From the IMG/VR virus record IMGVR_UViG_3300030116_003621, positions 1 through 30,500 of that record: a stretch of DNA of 30,500 nt, one strand, 5' to 3'. This document shows positions 1-6,119 of the stretch, one piece after another. Each line of letters begins with the position of its first letter. Position 1 is the first letter of the stretch. Under the pieces are notes generated by a model that worked only from the letters and a program-made list of their open reading frames with translations, was not told the origin of the DNA and made no database searches. The stretch comes from a virus. The position numbers and the translations under genes were made by a program.

Positions 1-413
1 GCATTGATAAAGTTTTGAATTGGAATCTGCTGACCATTTCCAAAAGGTGGAAGATGTGTAATCGTTATACCAAAGTCGTGTCCAGATGCTTTGTCTAAAG
101 AATTATTATTTCGGACACCAATAATGTCTTCTTCACTCTCAAAGAACTCAGTCATTGGTCCAGTGACAACAGCATCAGCATCCAAATGAACAACCATATC
201 ATATTCCTCGACAAAAGGAAGACAGGTGGCTGCCATCATCCAGATAGGTTTCATCCATGGCATTTCAGAGTGTATTTGTTCAGTCATCTTTGTGTCAAAA
301 ATAACATGATCTACCTCTGGATGAAAATACTTAATTGAGTTAGCTAGTTTTTCCACACCCAAAAGTTCTGAGTAATCATCAGTACACCAAGTAGAAACTA
401 AAATCTTTTTCAT
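1..413 (-). CDS. GT-A-type glycosyltransferase, C-terminus cut by window edge
   Basis: About 137 codons are visible, starting at ATG 413; the 3' end lies outside the window. The protein opens MKKILVSTWCTDDYSELLG and carries an acidic DxD-type motif in the context VVHLDADAVVTGP, as expected for a metal- and nucleotide-sugar-binding GT-A fold transferase. Its ATG overlaps the TGA of the upstream methyltransferase (ATGA), so it is translationally coupled to it. It is the last visible gene of the sugar cassette that begins at 4288. The donor and acceptor sugars cannot be read. The family assignment is by motif only. Confidence 0.7.
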   Translation of the reverse strand, partial: MKKILVSTWCTDDYSELLGVEKLANSIKYFHPEVDHVIFDTKMTEQIHSEMPWMKPIWMMAATCLPFVEEYDMVVHLDADAVVTGPMTEFFESEEDIIGVRNNNSLDKASGHDFGITITHLPPFGNGQQIPIQNFIN

Positions 414-898
414 TTTTCCCCCATAGCCATGAATGCGTTATTTAGATCAACACCTGATACGAAGACATTATCATATCCTTTATCAATCATGTAATCACGG
501 ATAAACTCTGGTTTCAAACAGTGCTTATGTCTCCTGTTATTCCAAGGTCTCCAATACTTTTGACTGTAATCAGGAAGATAAAGAAATAATGTACCACCTA
601 CTTTAAGTCTTGAATACCAATAGTCCATTGTAGCAACCCAGTCGGGAACATGCTCTAAACAATGACTTGAAAAAATATAATCAGGATCAATAGGTGGTAA
701 TTTATCTGCTTCCCATCCATTATTGAATGACAGATCGATAGGAACAGAATTAGGGAAAGCCCATTCTTGCTTCATACATCCTACATCATATCCATATCCA
801 TTACAAACATGCATAGCAAATGGGATGGCAAACTGCGATGCATTACCAATAGTTTGAAAGTGTGGATATGTGTCCCCTTTATAATCTACTACTTGCAT
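410..898 (-). CDS. SAM-dependent class I methyltransferase, 162 aa
   Basis: A short methyltransferase-like protein. A glycine-containing loop (GYGYDVGC, about residues 34-41) resembles SAM motif I, and DYIFSSHCLEHVPDW (about residues 73-87) matches the strand-4 region of class I methyltransferases of the Methyltransf_11 type, where the EH pair is typical. The ATG at 898 overlaps the TAG of the gene before it by 10 bases. Set among glycosyltransferases, it probably methylates a sugar or glycan, but that is inference. It is shorter than usual for the family (200 or more residues). Confidence 0.65.
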   Translation of the reverse strand: MQVVDYKGDTYPHFQTIGNASQFAIPFAMHVCNGYGYDVGCMKQEWAFPNSVPIDLSFNNGWEADKLPPIDPDYIFSSHCLEHVPDWVATMDYWYSRLKVGGTLFLYLPDYSQKYWRPWNNRRHKHCLKPEFIRDYMIDKGYDNVFVSGVDLNNAFMAMGEK

Positions 899-1602
899 AT
901 CATTTCATGTGGTGTACTGAAAAGGTAGTCAATCTCTTTTTCATTCTGTTCATTATGTGCAACAACCACATATCTCTCATATGAAGTGTCTAGAGTGTCA
1001 ATAATATAATTCAAAGAAGTGTTGATTGTAAACACACTCTTTGCTTTCTCAAAGACTTTACACCAATCAAGCAGTGTAAATCCATCAATATATTGAAGTT
1101 CTACAACTGGCAAGTCATAGTTTTCTGGACGCATCAGTTGACAATTTCTATTTTCATTGTAGAGATTGTTAATGAACACAAACTCAGAATCATCCTTGAG
1201 ACCAAGAACATTATAGTACAGATCATTCTCCTTATCAAACTTTCTATCAAAAGTAAACCCACTCTTCCAGTCAGTATGATCCATGTTAAGGATACTATAC
1301 TTAGAAGACATAATCTTATCATCACCAATACCCCACAGGTGAGGTCTCATGATGCCAAGGTATACAAAGTTAGGAGTGATAATAACGGAGTCCTGTCCGT
1401 AGTATTCTTTGCCAGGGAAGTTATCACTTCTAGAACAGAAAGTAATACCTTTGATGTAATCACCCAACCATAAAATATCATCCCTAAGAGGCCAGATAAT
1501 TTGATACCCCATAGAGATGTATTTCTTTGCAACTGACTGGAGATAAAAGATATCTCCAATACCAGCCCAATGATGTATAAGACAGATTTTACCCAATTTC
1601 AA
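889..1602 (-). CDS. GT-B-fold glycosyltransferase-like protein (heptosyltransferase-like), 237 aa
   Basis: The N-terminal HHWAGIGDIFYLQSVAKKY resembles the GxGDxxxxxP/Axxxl start of ADP-heptose:LPS heptosyltransferases (GT9), and VFTINTSLNYIIDTL near residue 190 resembles the C-terminal nucleotide-binding half (in GT9 often a T/S-x-x-x-H-x-A stretch). The only start upstream of these motifs is TTG at 1602, 14 bases inside the end of the GT10 gene. The family similarity is weak and the catalytic state unknown, so this could be a degenerate or specialised transferase. It belongs to the same coupled cassette as its neighbours. Confidence 0.5.
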   Translation of the reverse strand: MKLGKICLIHHWAGIGDIFYLQSVAKKYISMGYQIIWPLRDDILWLGDYIKGITFCSRSDNFPGKEYYGQDSVIITPNFVYLGIMRPHLWGIGDDKIMSSKYSILNMDHTDWKSGFTFDRKFDKENDLYYNVLGLKDDSEFVFINNLYNENRNCQLMRPENYDLPVVELQYIDGFTLLDWCKVFEKAKSVFTINTSLNYIIDTLDTSYERYVVVAHNEQNEKEIDYLFSTPHEMICK

Positions 1603-2434
1603 AATACGTCTCCCAAATAAAATCTTCTAACATTTCCATCTTCATTGCACGTTCAAAGTTATCTTTGATCGCAGATTCCATAGACTTATAAAGATCCTCA
1701 TCTAGTTCTTCAATATCAAATCCATCTTCAAGAAACACAATACCATCTGGGTTAAACCACTTTGTAATACTAGGAGTTCCGTAGTAGATAGGAACAGTTC
1801 CAGTCAAGAAACAATCAAGGATCTTTTCTGTAAACCAATCATCAGCATTCTCAATAGCAACTGAGAACATATAATCTGCTAGTGCTTCCTCTTTATATTC
1901 TACTTCATTAAATCCACGTCCAAACAAAGGAGCATAGTCCTTCAGTTGTTCCAGCATGTGCATCCTCTGCTGGTGACCAGGAAGATGAGACTTATTAGAT
2001 GCAATGATAGAAACTAGTTTGTTCTTAGGATAGATCTGTGGTTCACGGATCCAAGATCCATTACCAGGAATCCAGCAGAACTTCTCATGTAGTTCACACA
2101 GTTCTTCATTCCAAGTAAAGATCTTCTCATATGCATTTACATACGTATCAAGATTATTCTTAATTTCTTCAAAGAGTGGATTGAGAATCCAGCAGCACTC
2201 AAGAAGAATAGCATACTTCTTCTTACTCACGTTATCCTGTAGTCCTGCAGGGATATACCTATCAACATAAAATGTTTCATCGCCAGGAGTTAGATTATTG
2301 AACGTGAGTTGCTGCTTACCTTCACCCTCATGAATCCACTTTATATACTTAGATTCTTTCCCATGAGTTGAATATCCTTTATTCCCATTAGAAAGGTGAA
2401 TGAAGGTATCGTTTAGCAGTTTAAAATTTTTCAT
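1589..2434 (-). CDS. GT10 family fucosyltransferase-like glycosyltransferase, 281 aa
   Basis: The signature block of alpha-1,3-fucosyltransferases is present: FSVAIEN (190-196), DDWFTEK (198-204) and GTVPIYYG (212-219). GT10 enzymes transfer L-fucose from GDP-fucose to a glycan, and this region binds the GDP-sugar. The start ATG 2434 overlaps the TGA of the FkbM gene (ATGA). The same cassette encodes a GDP-mannose 3,5-epimerase, whose product GDP-L-galactose differs from GDP-L-fucose only at C6, so the real donor may be GDP-L-galactose (inference). No membrane anchor is visible; the protein is probably cytoplasmic. Confidence 0.85.
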   Translation of the reverse strand: MKNFKLLNDTFIHLSNGNKGYSTHGKESKYIKWIHEGEGKQQLTFNNLTPGDETFYVDRYIPAGLQDNVSKKKYAILLECCWILNPLFEEIKNNLDTYVNAYEKIFTWNEELCELHEKFCWIPGNGSWIREPQIYPKNKLVSIIASNKSHLPGHQQRMHMLEQLKDYAPLFGRGFNEVEYKEEALADYMFSVAIENADDWFTEKILDCFLTGTVPIYYGTPSITKWFNPDGIVFLEDGFDIEELDEDLYKSMESAIKDNFERAMKMEMLEDFIWETYFEIG

Positions 2435-3165
2435 TTCAGTAAATACTTTTCCCTATTGAATGGATCTAGTTCTCTATCGTTTCTCACAAAAACAGAATCA
2501 CCCCACTGCTCATAACTATAAGAATCTGACATCTCCTTAAGACTAAAGTTTCTTTTATCTAACCACTCTACAATAACATCATGAGATGCACCAGTATTAT
2601 TTCTATCGTCAAGTGAAGTTTCTAGAAAAATAGTATTGATATATTTAAGATTATCTTCAAAACCTTTCAAGATTTCAAGTTCAGCACCTTCAACATCAAT
2701 ATTCAAAAAATCATATTGATTCATATCAATATTGTTTTCTTTGATCAATGTGGATAACTTCTTTGTTGTGACATCAACATAACTACCTCTAGAGAGTTTT
2801 GCTGACAGATGAGCAGAGTATGCAACTGGGTTCAGTGTCGAACAATCATTTGCAAGAAAAAATTGTTTCTTTAGTCCATCCTCACTATAAAGACATTCAT
2901 TAAAACAAAGATATCCACACTCATCAGCAACTGGTTTTGCCATTGTATCATAGACAAACTTGTTGGCCTCTACACCAACAACTCTAGTTCCAACAAGTTT
3001 TGTATAACAATCATGCTCAGGAAAGTCATACAATCCAACATGGATGATTCCCTTTACATCTATGTTTAATCTTTCAAAAATACCAGTATATTCTGCGGTT
3101 GGGTGATCCCATGTAGCATATCCAGTTTCTTTATCGTAGGAGGCATATGGTCCTAATTTACTCAT
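2431..3165 (-). CDS. FkbM-family SAM methyltransferase, 244 aa
   Basis: The motif DFLNIDVEGAELEILKGF in the second half is the hallmark of FkbM methyltransferases, and IIHVGLYDFPEHDCYTKL earlier is a diverged SAM loop. These enzymes O-methylate sugars or other small acceptors. The open frame continues upstream to 3327, but that part overlaps the epimerase gene and has no family match. ATG 3165 falls one base after the epimerase stop and is the natural start. It probably methylates a sugar added by the neighbouring transferases. Confidence 0.8.
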   Translation of the reverse strand: MSKLGPYASYDKETGYATWDHPTAEYTGIFERLNIDVKGIIHVGLYDFPEHDCYTKLVGTRVVGVEANKFVYDTMAKPVADECGYLCFNECLYSEDGLKKQFFLANDCSTLNPVAYSAHLSAKLSRGSYVDVTTKKLSTLIKENNIDMNQYDFLNIDVEGAELEILKGFEDNLKYINTIFLETSLDDRNNTGASHDVIVEWLDKRNFSLKEMSDSYSYEQWGDSVFVRNDRELDPFNREKYLLK

Positions 3166-3166
3166 A

Positions 3167-4288
3167 TCAAACGGGGTGGTAGAATGGAACGTATGGTTCA
3201 GAACTTTTAATCTGAGATTGAATCCAATCGTAGGTAGTACGAATACCTTCTTCAAGTGTTTGTGAATAATCCCAATCAAGATTTTCTCTAATGAGATCAT
3301 TGTTAGAGTTACGACCACGCACACCAAGAGGTGCGTCTAATTTATGAATCTTCTGTACTTTTTTATTAGCAACATGAGCAGCAGTTTCTACCAATTCATT
3401 GATAGTGACCATTTCCTCAGATCCAATATTTACAGGACCCATGAAGTCAGAATCCATCAATCTCCTAGTTGCTTCAATGCATTCATCAATGAACAAGAAG
3501 GAACGAGTTTGTAAGCCATCTCCCCACACCTCGATTGCTCCACCTTCCTCAGGAAGATAGGCGACCTTACGGCAGATTGCAGCCGGTGCTTTCTCTCTTC
3601 CACCTTCCCAGGTTCCTTCTGGTCCGAAGATGTTGTGATAACGAGCAACCCTAACAGGGATACCGTGATTACGGTTATAAGCAAAGTAAAGTCTTTCTGA
3701 GAAGAGTTTTTCCCAACCGTACTCCGAATCAGGGTTAGCAGGGTACGCAGATTCTTCACGACAATCGGGGTTATCAGGATCAAGTTGATTATGTTCTGGA
3801 TACATGCAAGCAGATCCAGAGTAGAAAATCTTGGTGGGTTGTTCTAACTCAGGACGATTACATTCTGTCCACTGCTTTACATCACCATTGAATGTCTCAT
3901 TAAGTTTACGAACTTCCTCAAGTACATTCAGGTTAATGGTGACAGAGTTGTGCATGATGTCTGCATCGTTCTCACCACTGAAAACAAACCCTGCACCACC
4001 CATATCAGCAGCAAACTGATAGATCTCATCAAAGGGACGGATCAAACGATAGGGAATTTCATTAAAGAAGTTACCTTGCTCACCTTTGTATTGAATGACC
4101 CGACGAACAAAATCCACGTCACGCAGATCACCCTGCACAAACTCATTTGCTTCTGTTTCAGAATACTCTGGATACTTAAGGTCCACACCACGCACCCAGT
4201 ATCCCTCGGAACGTAGTCGTTTAACCATATGACTTCCGATAAAGCCACCAGCACCAAGCACTAGTGCTGTCTTACTATATTCAGACAT
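3167..4288 (-). CDS. GDP-mannose 3,5-epimerase-like extended SDR, 373 aa
   Basis: An extended short-chain dehydrogenase/epimerase: NAD-binding GAGGFIG at 12-18, SGSACMYPE at 157-165 and catalytic YGWEK with Y190 and K194. The stretches FGPEGTWEGGREKAPAA, VWGDGLQTRSFLFIDEC and PVNIGSEEMV closely resemble plant GDP-mannose 3,5-epimerase (GME), which makes GDP-L-galactose. ATG 4288 is the first gene after a strong sigma70-type promoter (4313-4341) and heads the sugar cassette. The specific substrate is inferred from similarity recalled from memory; another NDP-sugar epimerase is possible. Confidence 0.85.
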   Translation of the reverse strand: MSEYSKTALVLGAGGFIGSHMVKRLRSEGYWVRGVDLKYPEYSETEANEFVQGDLRDVDFVRRVIQYKGEQGNFFNEIPYRLIRPFDEIYQFAADMGGAGFVFSGENDADIMHNSVTINLNVLEEVRKLNETFNGDVKQWTECNRPELEQPTKIFYSGSACMYPEHNQLDPDNPDCREESAYPANPDSEYGWEKLFSERLYFAYNRNHGIPVRVARYHNIFGPEGTWEGGREKAPAAICRKVAYLPEEGGAIEVWGDGLQTRSFLFIDECIEATRRLMDSDFMGPVNIGSEEMVTINELVETAAHVANKKVQKIHKLDAPLGVRGRNSNNDLIRENLDWDYSQTLEEGIRTTYDWIQSQIKSSEPYVPFYHPV

Positions 4289-4312
4289 TAATAAAAAAGT
4301 TTCTTTCTATAT

Positions 4313-4341
4313 ATCATACAAAAAAAGACCCTTGGTGTCAA
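4313..4341 (-). promoter_or_regulatory. sigma70-type promoter for the sugar cassette
   Basis: On the minus strand TTGACA (4341-4336), a 17-base spacer and TATGAT (4318-4313) match the bacterial housekeeping promoter at 11 of 12 bases. The predicted start is near 4306, 18 bases before the epimerase ATG at 4288. The -35 lies in the loop and descending arm of the terminator hairpin at 4320-4349, so terminator and promoter share DNA. Confidence 0.8.
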
Positions 4342-4349
4342 GGGTCTTT
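4320..4349 (-). terminator. Rho-independent terminator after the 4455-4667 gene
   Basis: A perfect 10-bp inverted repeat (AAAGACCCTT with AAGGGTCTTT) has a 6-base loop and, on the minus strand, is followed by a run of seven T. It ends transcription coming from the gene at 4667 and overlaps the promoter of the next operon. Confidence 0.9.
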
Positions 4350-4366
4350 ATAAGGTCTTACATGCA

Positions 4367-4452
4367 CGCCACTTGCTCTTTAACCTGAAGCAAGAAACAG
4401 GGCGGGAGTGTTACCTCCATCCGCACCACTTGCTCTTAGGAAAAGCAAGAAA
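4367..4452 (-). repeat. two direct repeats, each forming a CTTGCT/AGCAAG hairpin, in a 3' untranslated region
   Basis: Copies at about 4367-4398 and 4424-4452 share cacttgctctt and aagcaagaaac. Each folds into a 6-bp stem (4372-4394 and 4429-4449). A third, imperfect hairpin (gcggg with ccgc) lies between them. The set sits between the stop of the small gene at 4455 and the terminator at 4320. No function is recognised; a structured 3' UTR or small RNA is possible. Confidence 0.6.
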
Positions 4453-4454
4453 CC

Positions 4455-4667
4455 TCAAAGTTCTTTGAAGACTGCAGGAAATTTGGATTTGAGTAGACCA
4501 ATAACTCTATCGAGTTTTGCTTCTAACTCAGATGTATCTCCACCTGCTGCAGGAGCAGGTGCTGCTGCCTTTGCTTCTAATGCTTTCAGTCTTGCTTCGA
4601 CTTCCACATCATACTTGGACATTGCTGCCCCACTTGCAGACTTTGCTGCTGTTCCTTTAGTTGCCAT
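4455..4667 (-). CDS. small Ala-rich coiled-coil protein, 70 aa
   Basis: Unrecognised. The N-terminus is Ala/Lys/Ser-rich (MATKGTAAKSASG). A helical stretch YDVEVEARLKALEAKAAA is followed by a Pro-Ala linker (APAPAAGG) and a second amphipathic helix SELEAKLDRVIGLLKS. Such helix-linker-helix small proteins are common among cyanophage structural or accessory proteins. A late-type motif CTAAATA lies 26 bases upstream and a strong terminator follows, so it is probably a separate, late-expressed unit. This is inference from context. Confidence 0.65.
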   Translation of the reverse strand: MATKGTAAKSASGAAMSKYDVEVEARLKALEAKAAAPAPAAGGDTSELEAKLDRVIGLLKSKFPAVFKEL

Positions 4668-4692
4668 TGCATCAAAAAATTAACTCTCAAAG

Positions 4693-4699
4693 TATTTAG
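4693..4699 (-). promoter_or_regulatory. candidate late promoter (CTAAATA)
   Basis: ACTAAATAC on the minus strand resembles the T4 late promoter core TATAAATA read by the gp55-type sigma factor. It lies 26 bases before ATG 4667, similar to the spacing at 18703, 21696 and 22930. Confidence 0.45.
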
Positions 4700-4776
4700 T
4701 TTTTAGAGGGTCTAATGACTCCACCAGTGCTGTTATAGTCCATCCGTGACTAGGGGGTATCCCGACCAGGGCTAGT

Positions 4777-5010
4777 TTAACGACTTACCGAGTCTTTGAT
4801 ATAACAAGGAACACGTTCTGGATCTAACCATTTTGTGTATTCAAAGTCATCAATCGCAGTCAGAAGTTGCATCTGATTATCAAGAAGATACATGTCACTA
4901 TACCGTTTAGTGTAGTGATGTGCTTTTTGAATGCGATAGTCTGGCATACCATTTTCAAGTGTGCCAGACTCGACATAACGATACGGAAAACGTTCTAGAA
5001 GAACTTTCAC
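4777..5010 (-). CDS. hypothetical protein, 77 aa
   Basis: Unrecognised soluble protein rich in Tyr, Arg and Asp (FPYRYVESGTLENGMPDY; YSDMYLLDNQMQLL). The start is GTG at 5010, inside a GTGA overlap with the stop of the gene before it, so the two are coupled. It shares the promoter at 5245-5273. The 109 bases that follow, up to 4667, hold only the CTAAATA motif and a weak CTAG-flanked inverted repeat near 4750-4774. Confidence 0.65.
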   Translation of the reverse strand: MKVLLERFPYRYVESGTLENGMPDYRIQKAHHYTKRYSDMYLLDNQMQLLTAIDDFEYTKWLDPERVPCYIKDSVSR

Positions 5011-5222
5011 ACTACCTCCACAGATTCAAGATCAACAGCAACTTGCTCCATCAGAATATCATAATCATCAAGAGGGTCACCAGAAAAAACGACTCCATTG
5101 TTCTCATAATAACGACGGATCTTTTTGAGAAGTTTCGGATTCTTCACATCCAGAAAAAAGTCACCATTGACAGCACCACGAAGGGTTTGAATGTCTTTCT
5201 TAAACTTACTAGTCAGTGTCAT
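5007..5222 (-). CDS. hypothetical protein, 71 aa
   Basis: Unrecognised, charged and soluble. The N-terminal half is basic (MTLTSKFKKDIQTLRGAV) and the C-terminal half acidic (DPLDDYDILMEQVAVDLESVEVV). The open frame reaches 5273, but ATG 5222 is chosen because the promoter's -10 element at 5245-5250 leaves a start near 5238, downstream of the earlier candidate start. It is the first gene after the tRNA-Met. Confidence 0.65.
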   Translation of the reverse strand: MTLTSKFKKDIQTLRGAVNGDFFLDVKNPKLLKKIRRYYENNGVVFSGDPLDDYDILMEQVAVDLESVEVV

Positions 5223-5244
5223 TGTCTTGCGTGTTGACCTTAGT

Positions 5245-5273
5245 ATTATAAGGGTTTGACGGAGATCCGTCAA
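5245..5273 (-). promoter_or_regulatory. sigma70-type promoter directly after tRNA-Met
   Basis: TTGACG (5273-5268), a 17-base spacer and TATAAT (5250-5245) on the minus strand, predicted start near 5238, 16 bases before ATG 5222. The -35 begins one base beyond the tRNA-Met discriminator base. A perfect palindrome (5256-5273) covers the -35 and half the spacer. Confidence 0.8.
5256..5273. repeat. perfect 8-bp inverted repeat across the -35 element
   Basis: TTGACGGA-GA-TCCGTCAA. As DNA it could be an operator over the promoter; as RNA it would form a tight hairpin immediately 3' of tRNA-Met that could guide 3' processing or stop the tRNA transcript. There is no U tract on the minus strand directly after it. 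Confidence 0.75.
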
Positions 5274-5346
5274 TAGAGGATGCGAGGATCGAACTCGCCT
5301 TAGGCAAATTATGAGTTTGCTGCATTCACCAGATTGCTAATCCTCC
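5274..5346 (-). tRNA. tRNA-Met (CAT)
   Basis: Acceptor GGAGGAT/ATCCTCT with one G-U pair, 3-bp D stem, anticodon loop CTCATAA on a GCAAA/TTTGC stem, T arm GCGAG-TTCGATC-CTCGC and discriminator A. CCA is not encoded. The shape fits elongator Met. A CAT anticodon could also be a lysidine-modified Ile2 tRNA, but a separate Ile-TAT gene lies next to it. Confidence 0.9.
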
Positions 5347-5350
5347 AAGG

Positions 5351-5422
5351 TAGGACTGCTGGGAGTTGAACCCAGGTCACACCGTTATAAGCAGTGGGCC
5401 TTGACCGTTAGGCGACAGTCCC
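5351..5422 (-). tRNA. tRNA-Ile (TAT)
   Basis: Acceptor GGGACTG/CAGTCCT, D stem GCC/GGC, anticodon stem CACTG/CGGTG with loop CTTATAA (anticodon TAT), T arm CTGGG-TTCAACT-CCCAG and discriminator A. Reading AUA with a UAU anticodon is unusual in bacteria, which mostly use a CAU tRNA modified by TilS. Confidence 0.85.
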
Positions 5423-5596
5423 TCAAGATGCCTCATTATTGAGGTCTCTATAGATGCGTATGATTTCATCATCCGCTGGTGTCATTACTGCTTTATCTCC
5501 TTTATCATTTTCTATACCTATTGTCTCTCCCTTCTCCACTCTGTCCATAAGAGTTTCCCAATTCTTTTGCCAGTATTCCACAGAATAGAAGTGCAT
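5423..5596 (-). CDS. Phd/YefM-like antitoxin protein, 57 aa
   Basis: Residues 13-40 (ETLMDRVEKGETIGIE and following KGDKAVMTP) fit the core of the prevent-host-death/YefM antitoxin fold, in which a helix ending in DRVExGE leads into two strands (compare LLDRVEEGETVIITRNGKPVAVLVP, the common pattern of the family). These antitoxins bind DNA and neutralise a RelE, YoeB or Doc toxin. No toxin gene lies nearby. ATG 5596 is the first start after tRNA-Pro and shows no clear ribosome site. The stop codon ends exactly where tRNA-Ile begins. It lacks most of the usual toxin-binding C-terminal tail (families are often 75-90 residues). Confidence 0.65.
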   Translation of the reverse strand: MHFYSVEYWQKNWETLMDRVEKGETIGIENDKGDKAVMTPADDEIIRIYRDLNNEAS

Positions 5597-5616
5597 AGTT
5601 GTAATATGTATGCGAA

Positions 5617-5690
5617 TCGGGGTGACAGGATTTGAACCTACGGCCGCCCGCTCCCAAAGCGGGTGCTCTACCAAACTGAGCTACACCCCG
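5617..5690 (-). tRNA. tRNA-Pro (TGG)
   Basis: Acceptor CGGGGTG/CACCCCG, anticodon loop TTTGGGA on a CCCGC/GCGGG stem, T arm TAGG-TTCAAAT-CCTG and discriminator A. It is the first product after the consensus promoter at 5834-5862. Confidence 0.92.
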
Positions 5691-5699
5691 TAAATAATA

Positions 5700-5731
5700 C
5701 GTCAGTGATATCCTGCAGAATAACACTGACG
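5700..5731 (-). repeat. 8-bp hairpin just upstream of tRNA-Pro
   Basis: CGTCAGTG (5700-5707) pairs with CACTGACG (5724-5731) around a 16-base loop. On the minus strand it is followed by TATTATTTA, too weak a T run for a clear terminator. It lies in the leader between the promoter at 5834 and the tRNA. Confidence 0.6.
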
Positions 5732-5756
5732 GGCTCAAGAAGGATCCCACTTCTCT

Positions 5757-5803
5757 CTCACATGGGTTGTTGTTCCGATTCTTTTTTCTCTCGGAGATGT
5801 GAG
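5757..5803 (-). repeat. nested inverted repeats in the tRNA-Pro leader
   Basis: CTCACAT (5757-5763) pairs with ATGTGAG (5797-5803), and inside it CCGA (5775-5778) pairs with TCGG (5791-5794). It forms an extended hairpin in the leader of the 5834 promoter transcript. Confidence 0.45.
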
Positions 5804-5833
5804 CCAGGATGCATTCCAGTCCCTTATGTGTTT

Positions 5834-5862
5834 ATTATAACCCTACTTATGTCCTCTGTCAA
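5834..5862 (-). promoter_or_regulatory. fully consensus sigma70-type promoter
   Basis: TTGACA (5862-5857), a 17-base spacer and TATAAT (5839-5834) on the minus strand, all 12 bases matching consensus. It overlaps the last codons of the gene ending at 5843. The transcript would begin near 5827 with a leader of about 137 bases carrying two hairpins before tRNA-Pro, then the Phd-like gene, tRNA-Ile and tRNA-Met. Confidence 0.85.
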
Positions 5863-6004
5863 ATGGTGCCCAGTGTTCCCATCCATATTTGTGAACTGCC
5901 CACATTCCAAGAATGGGAACGAACACTAATGCCACACACAATGATCCTAATGTGTAAGGATTGTTGAGAACATAAGCAGCAAAGTGTGAAAGTTTATGAA
6001 TCAT
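5843..6004 (-). CDS. small single-helix membrane protein, 53 aa
   Basis: Unrecognised. A hydrophobic segment YTLGSLCVALVFVPILGMW (about residues 16-34) is a likely transmembrane helix, followed by the polar tail AVHKYGWEHWAPFDRGHK. The start is set at ATG 6004, overlapping the end of the 40-residue ORF by 11 bases; a longer frame to 6040 would overlap it further. Its 3' end contains the -35 and spacer of the promoter at 5834. It is the last gene of the PTOX-gnd-zwf run. Confidence 0.65.
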   Translation of the reverse strand: MIHKLSHFAAYVLNNPYTLGSLCVALVFVPILGMWAVHKYGWEHWAPFDRGHK

Positions 6005-6116
6005 CTTCTTCTGGTTCGTAAAGTGGGCAAGGTTCTTCAAAAAGATGTTCCATCCTAAGTTGTTTAATCCTTTCTCTGAGTCCCTTGTAGAACTCCCTCT
6101 TTTCGTCTTTGTCCAT
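5994..6116 (-). CDS. small charged protein, 40 aa
   Basis: Too short for routine ORF calling, but it fits exactly between zwf and the next gene: ATG 6116 follows the zwf TAA by three bases and its TAA overlaps the next start. The sequence begins MDKDEKREFYKGLRERIKQL, a basic amphipathic helix, and ends in an acidic tail (YEPEEDDS). No family is recognised. Support comes from packing and codon-like composition only. Confidence 0.55.
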   Translation of the reverse strand: MDKDEKREFYKGLRERIKQLRMEHLFEEPCPLYEPEEDDS

Positions 6117-6119
6117 AGG

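Noticed and set aside
1210-1238. TTGATA-17-TATAAT in the middle of the 889-1602 gene
   Set aside because: Good spacing but mid-gene, far from any start codon; probably chance.
2431-3327. Long form of the FkbM gene
   Set aside because: The extra N-terminus overlaps the epimerase gene by 161 bases and matches no family; ATG 3165 abuts the epimerase stop.
4358-4420. 21-codon ORF (minus) across the tandem hairpins
   Set aside because: No convincing ribosome site, and it crosses the repeat hairpins; it looks like chance in a 3' UTR.
5505-5750. 81-codon ORF on the minus strand
   Set aside because: It reads straight through tRNA-Pro and out of frame with the Phd-like ORF, so it is a shadow.
5758-5814. 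18-codon leader ORF before tRNA-Pro
   Set aside because: Has a fair ribosome site but is too short and of low complexity to call as a gene; kept only as part of a finding.
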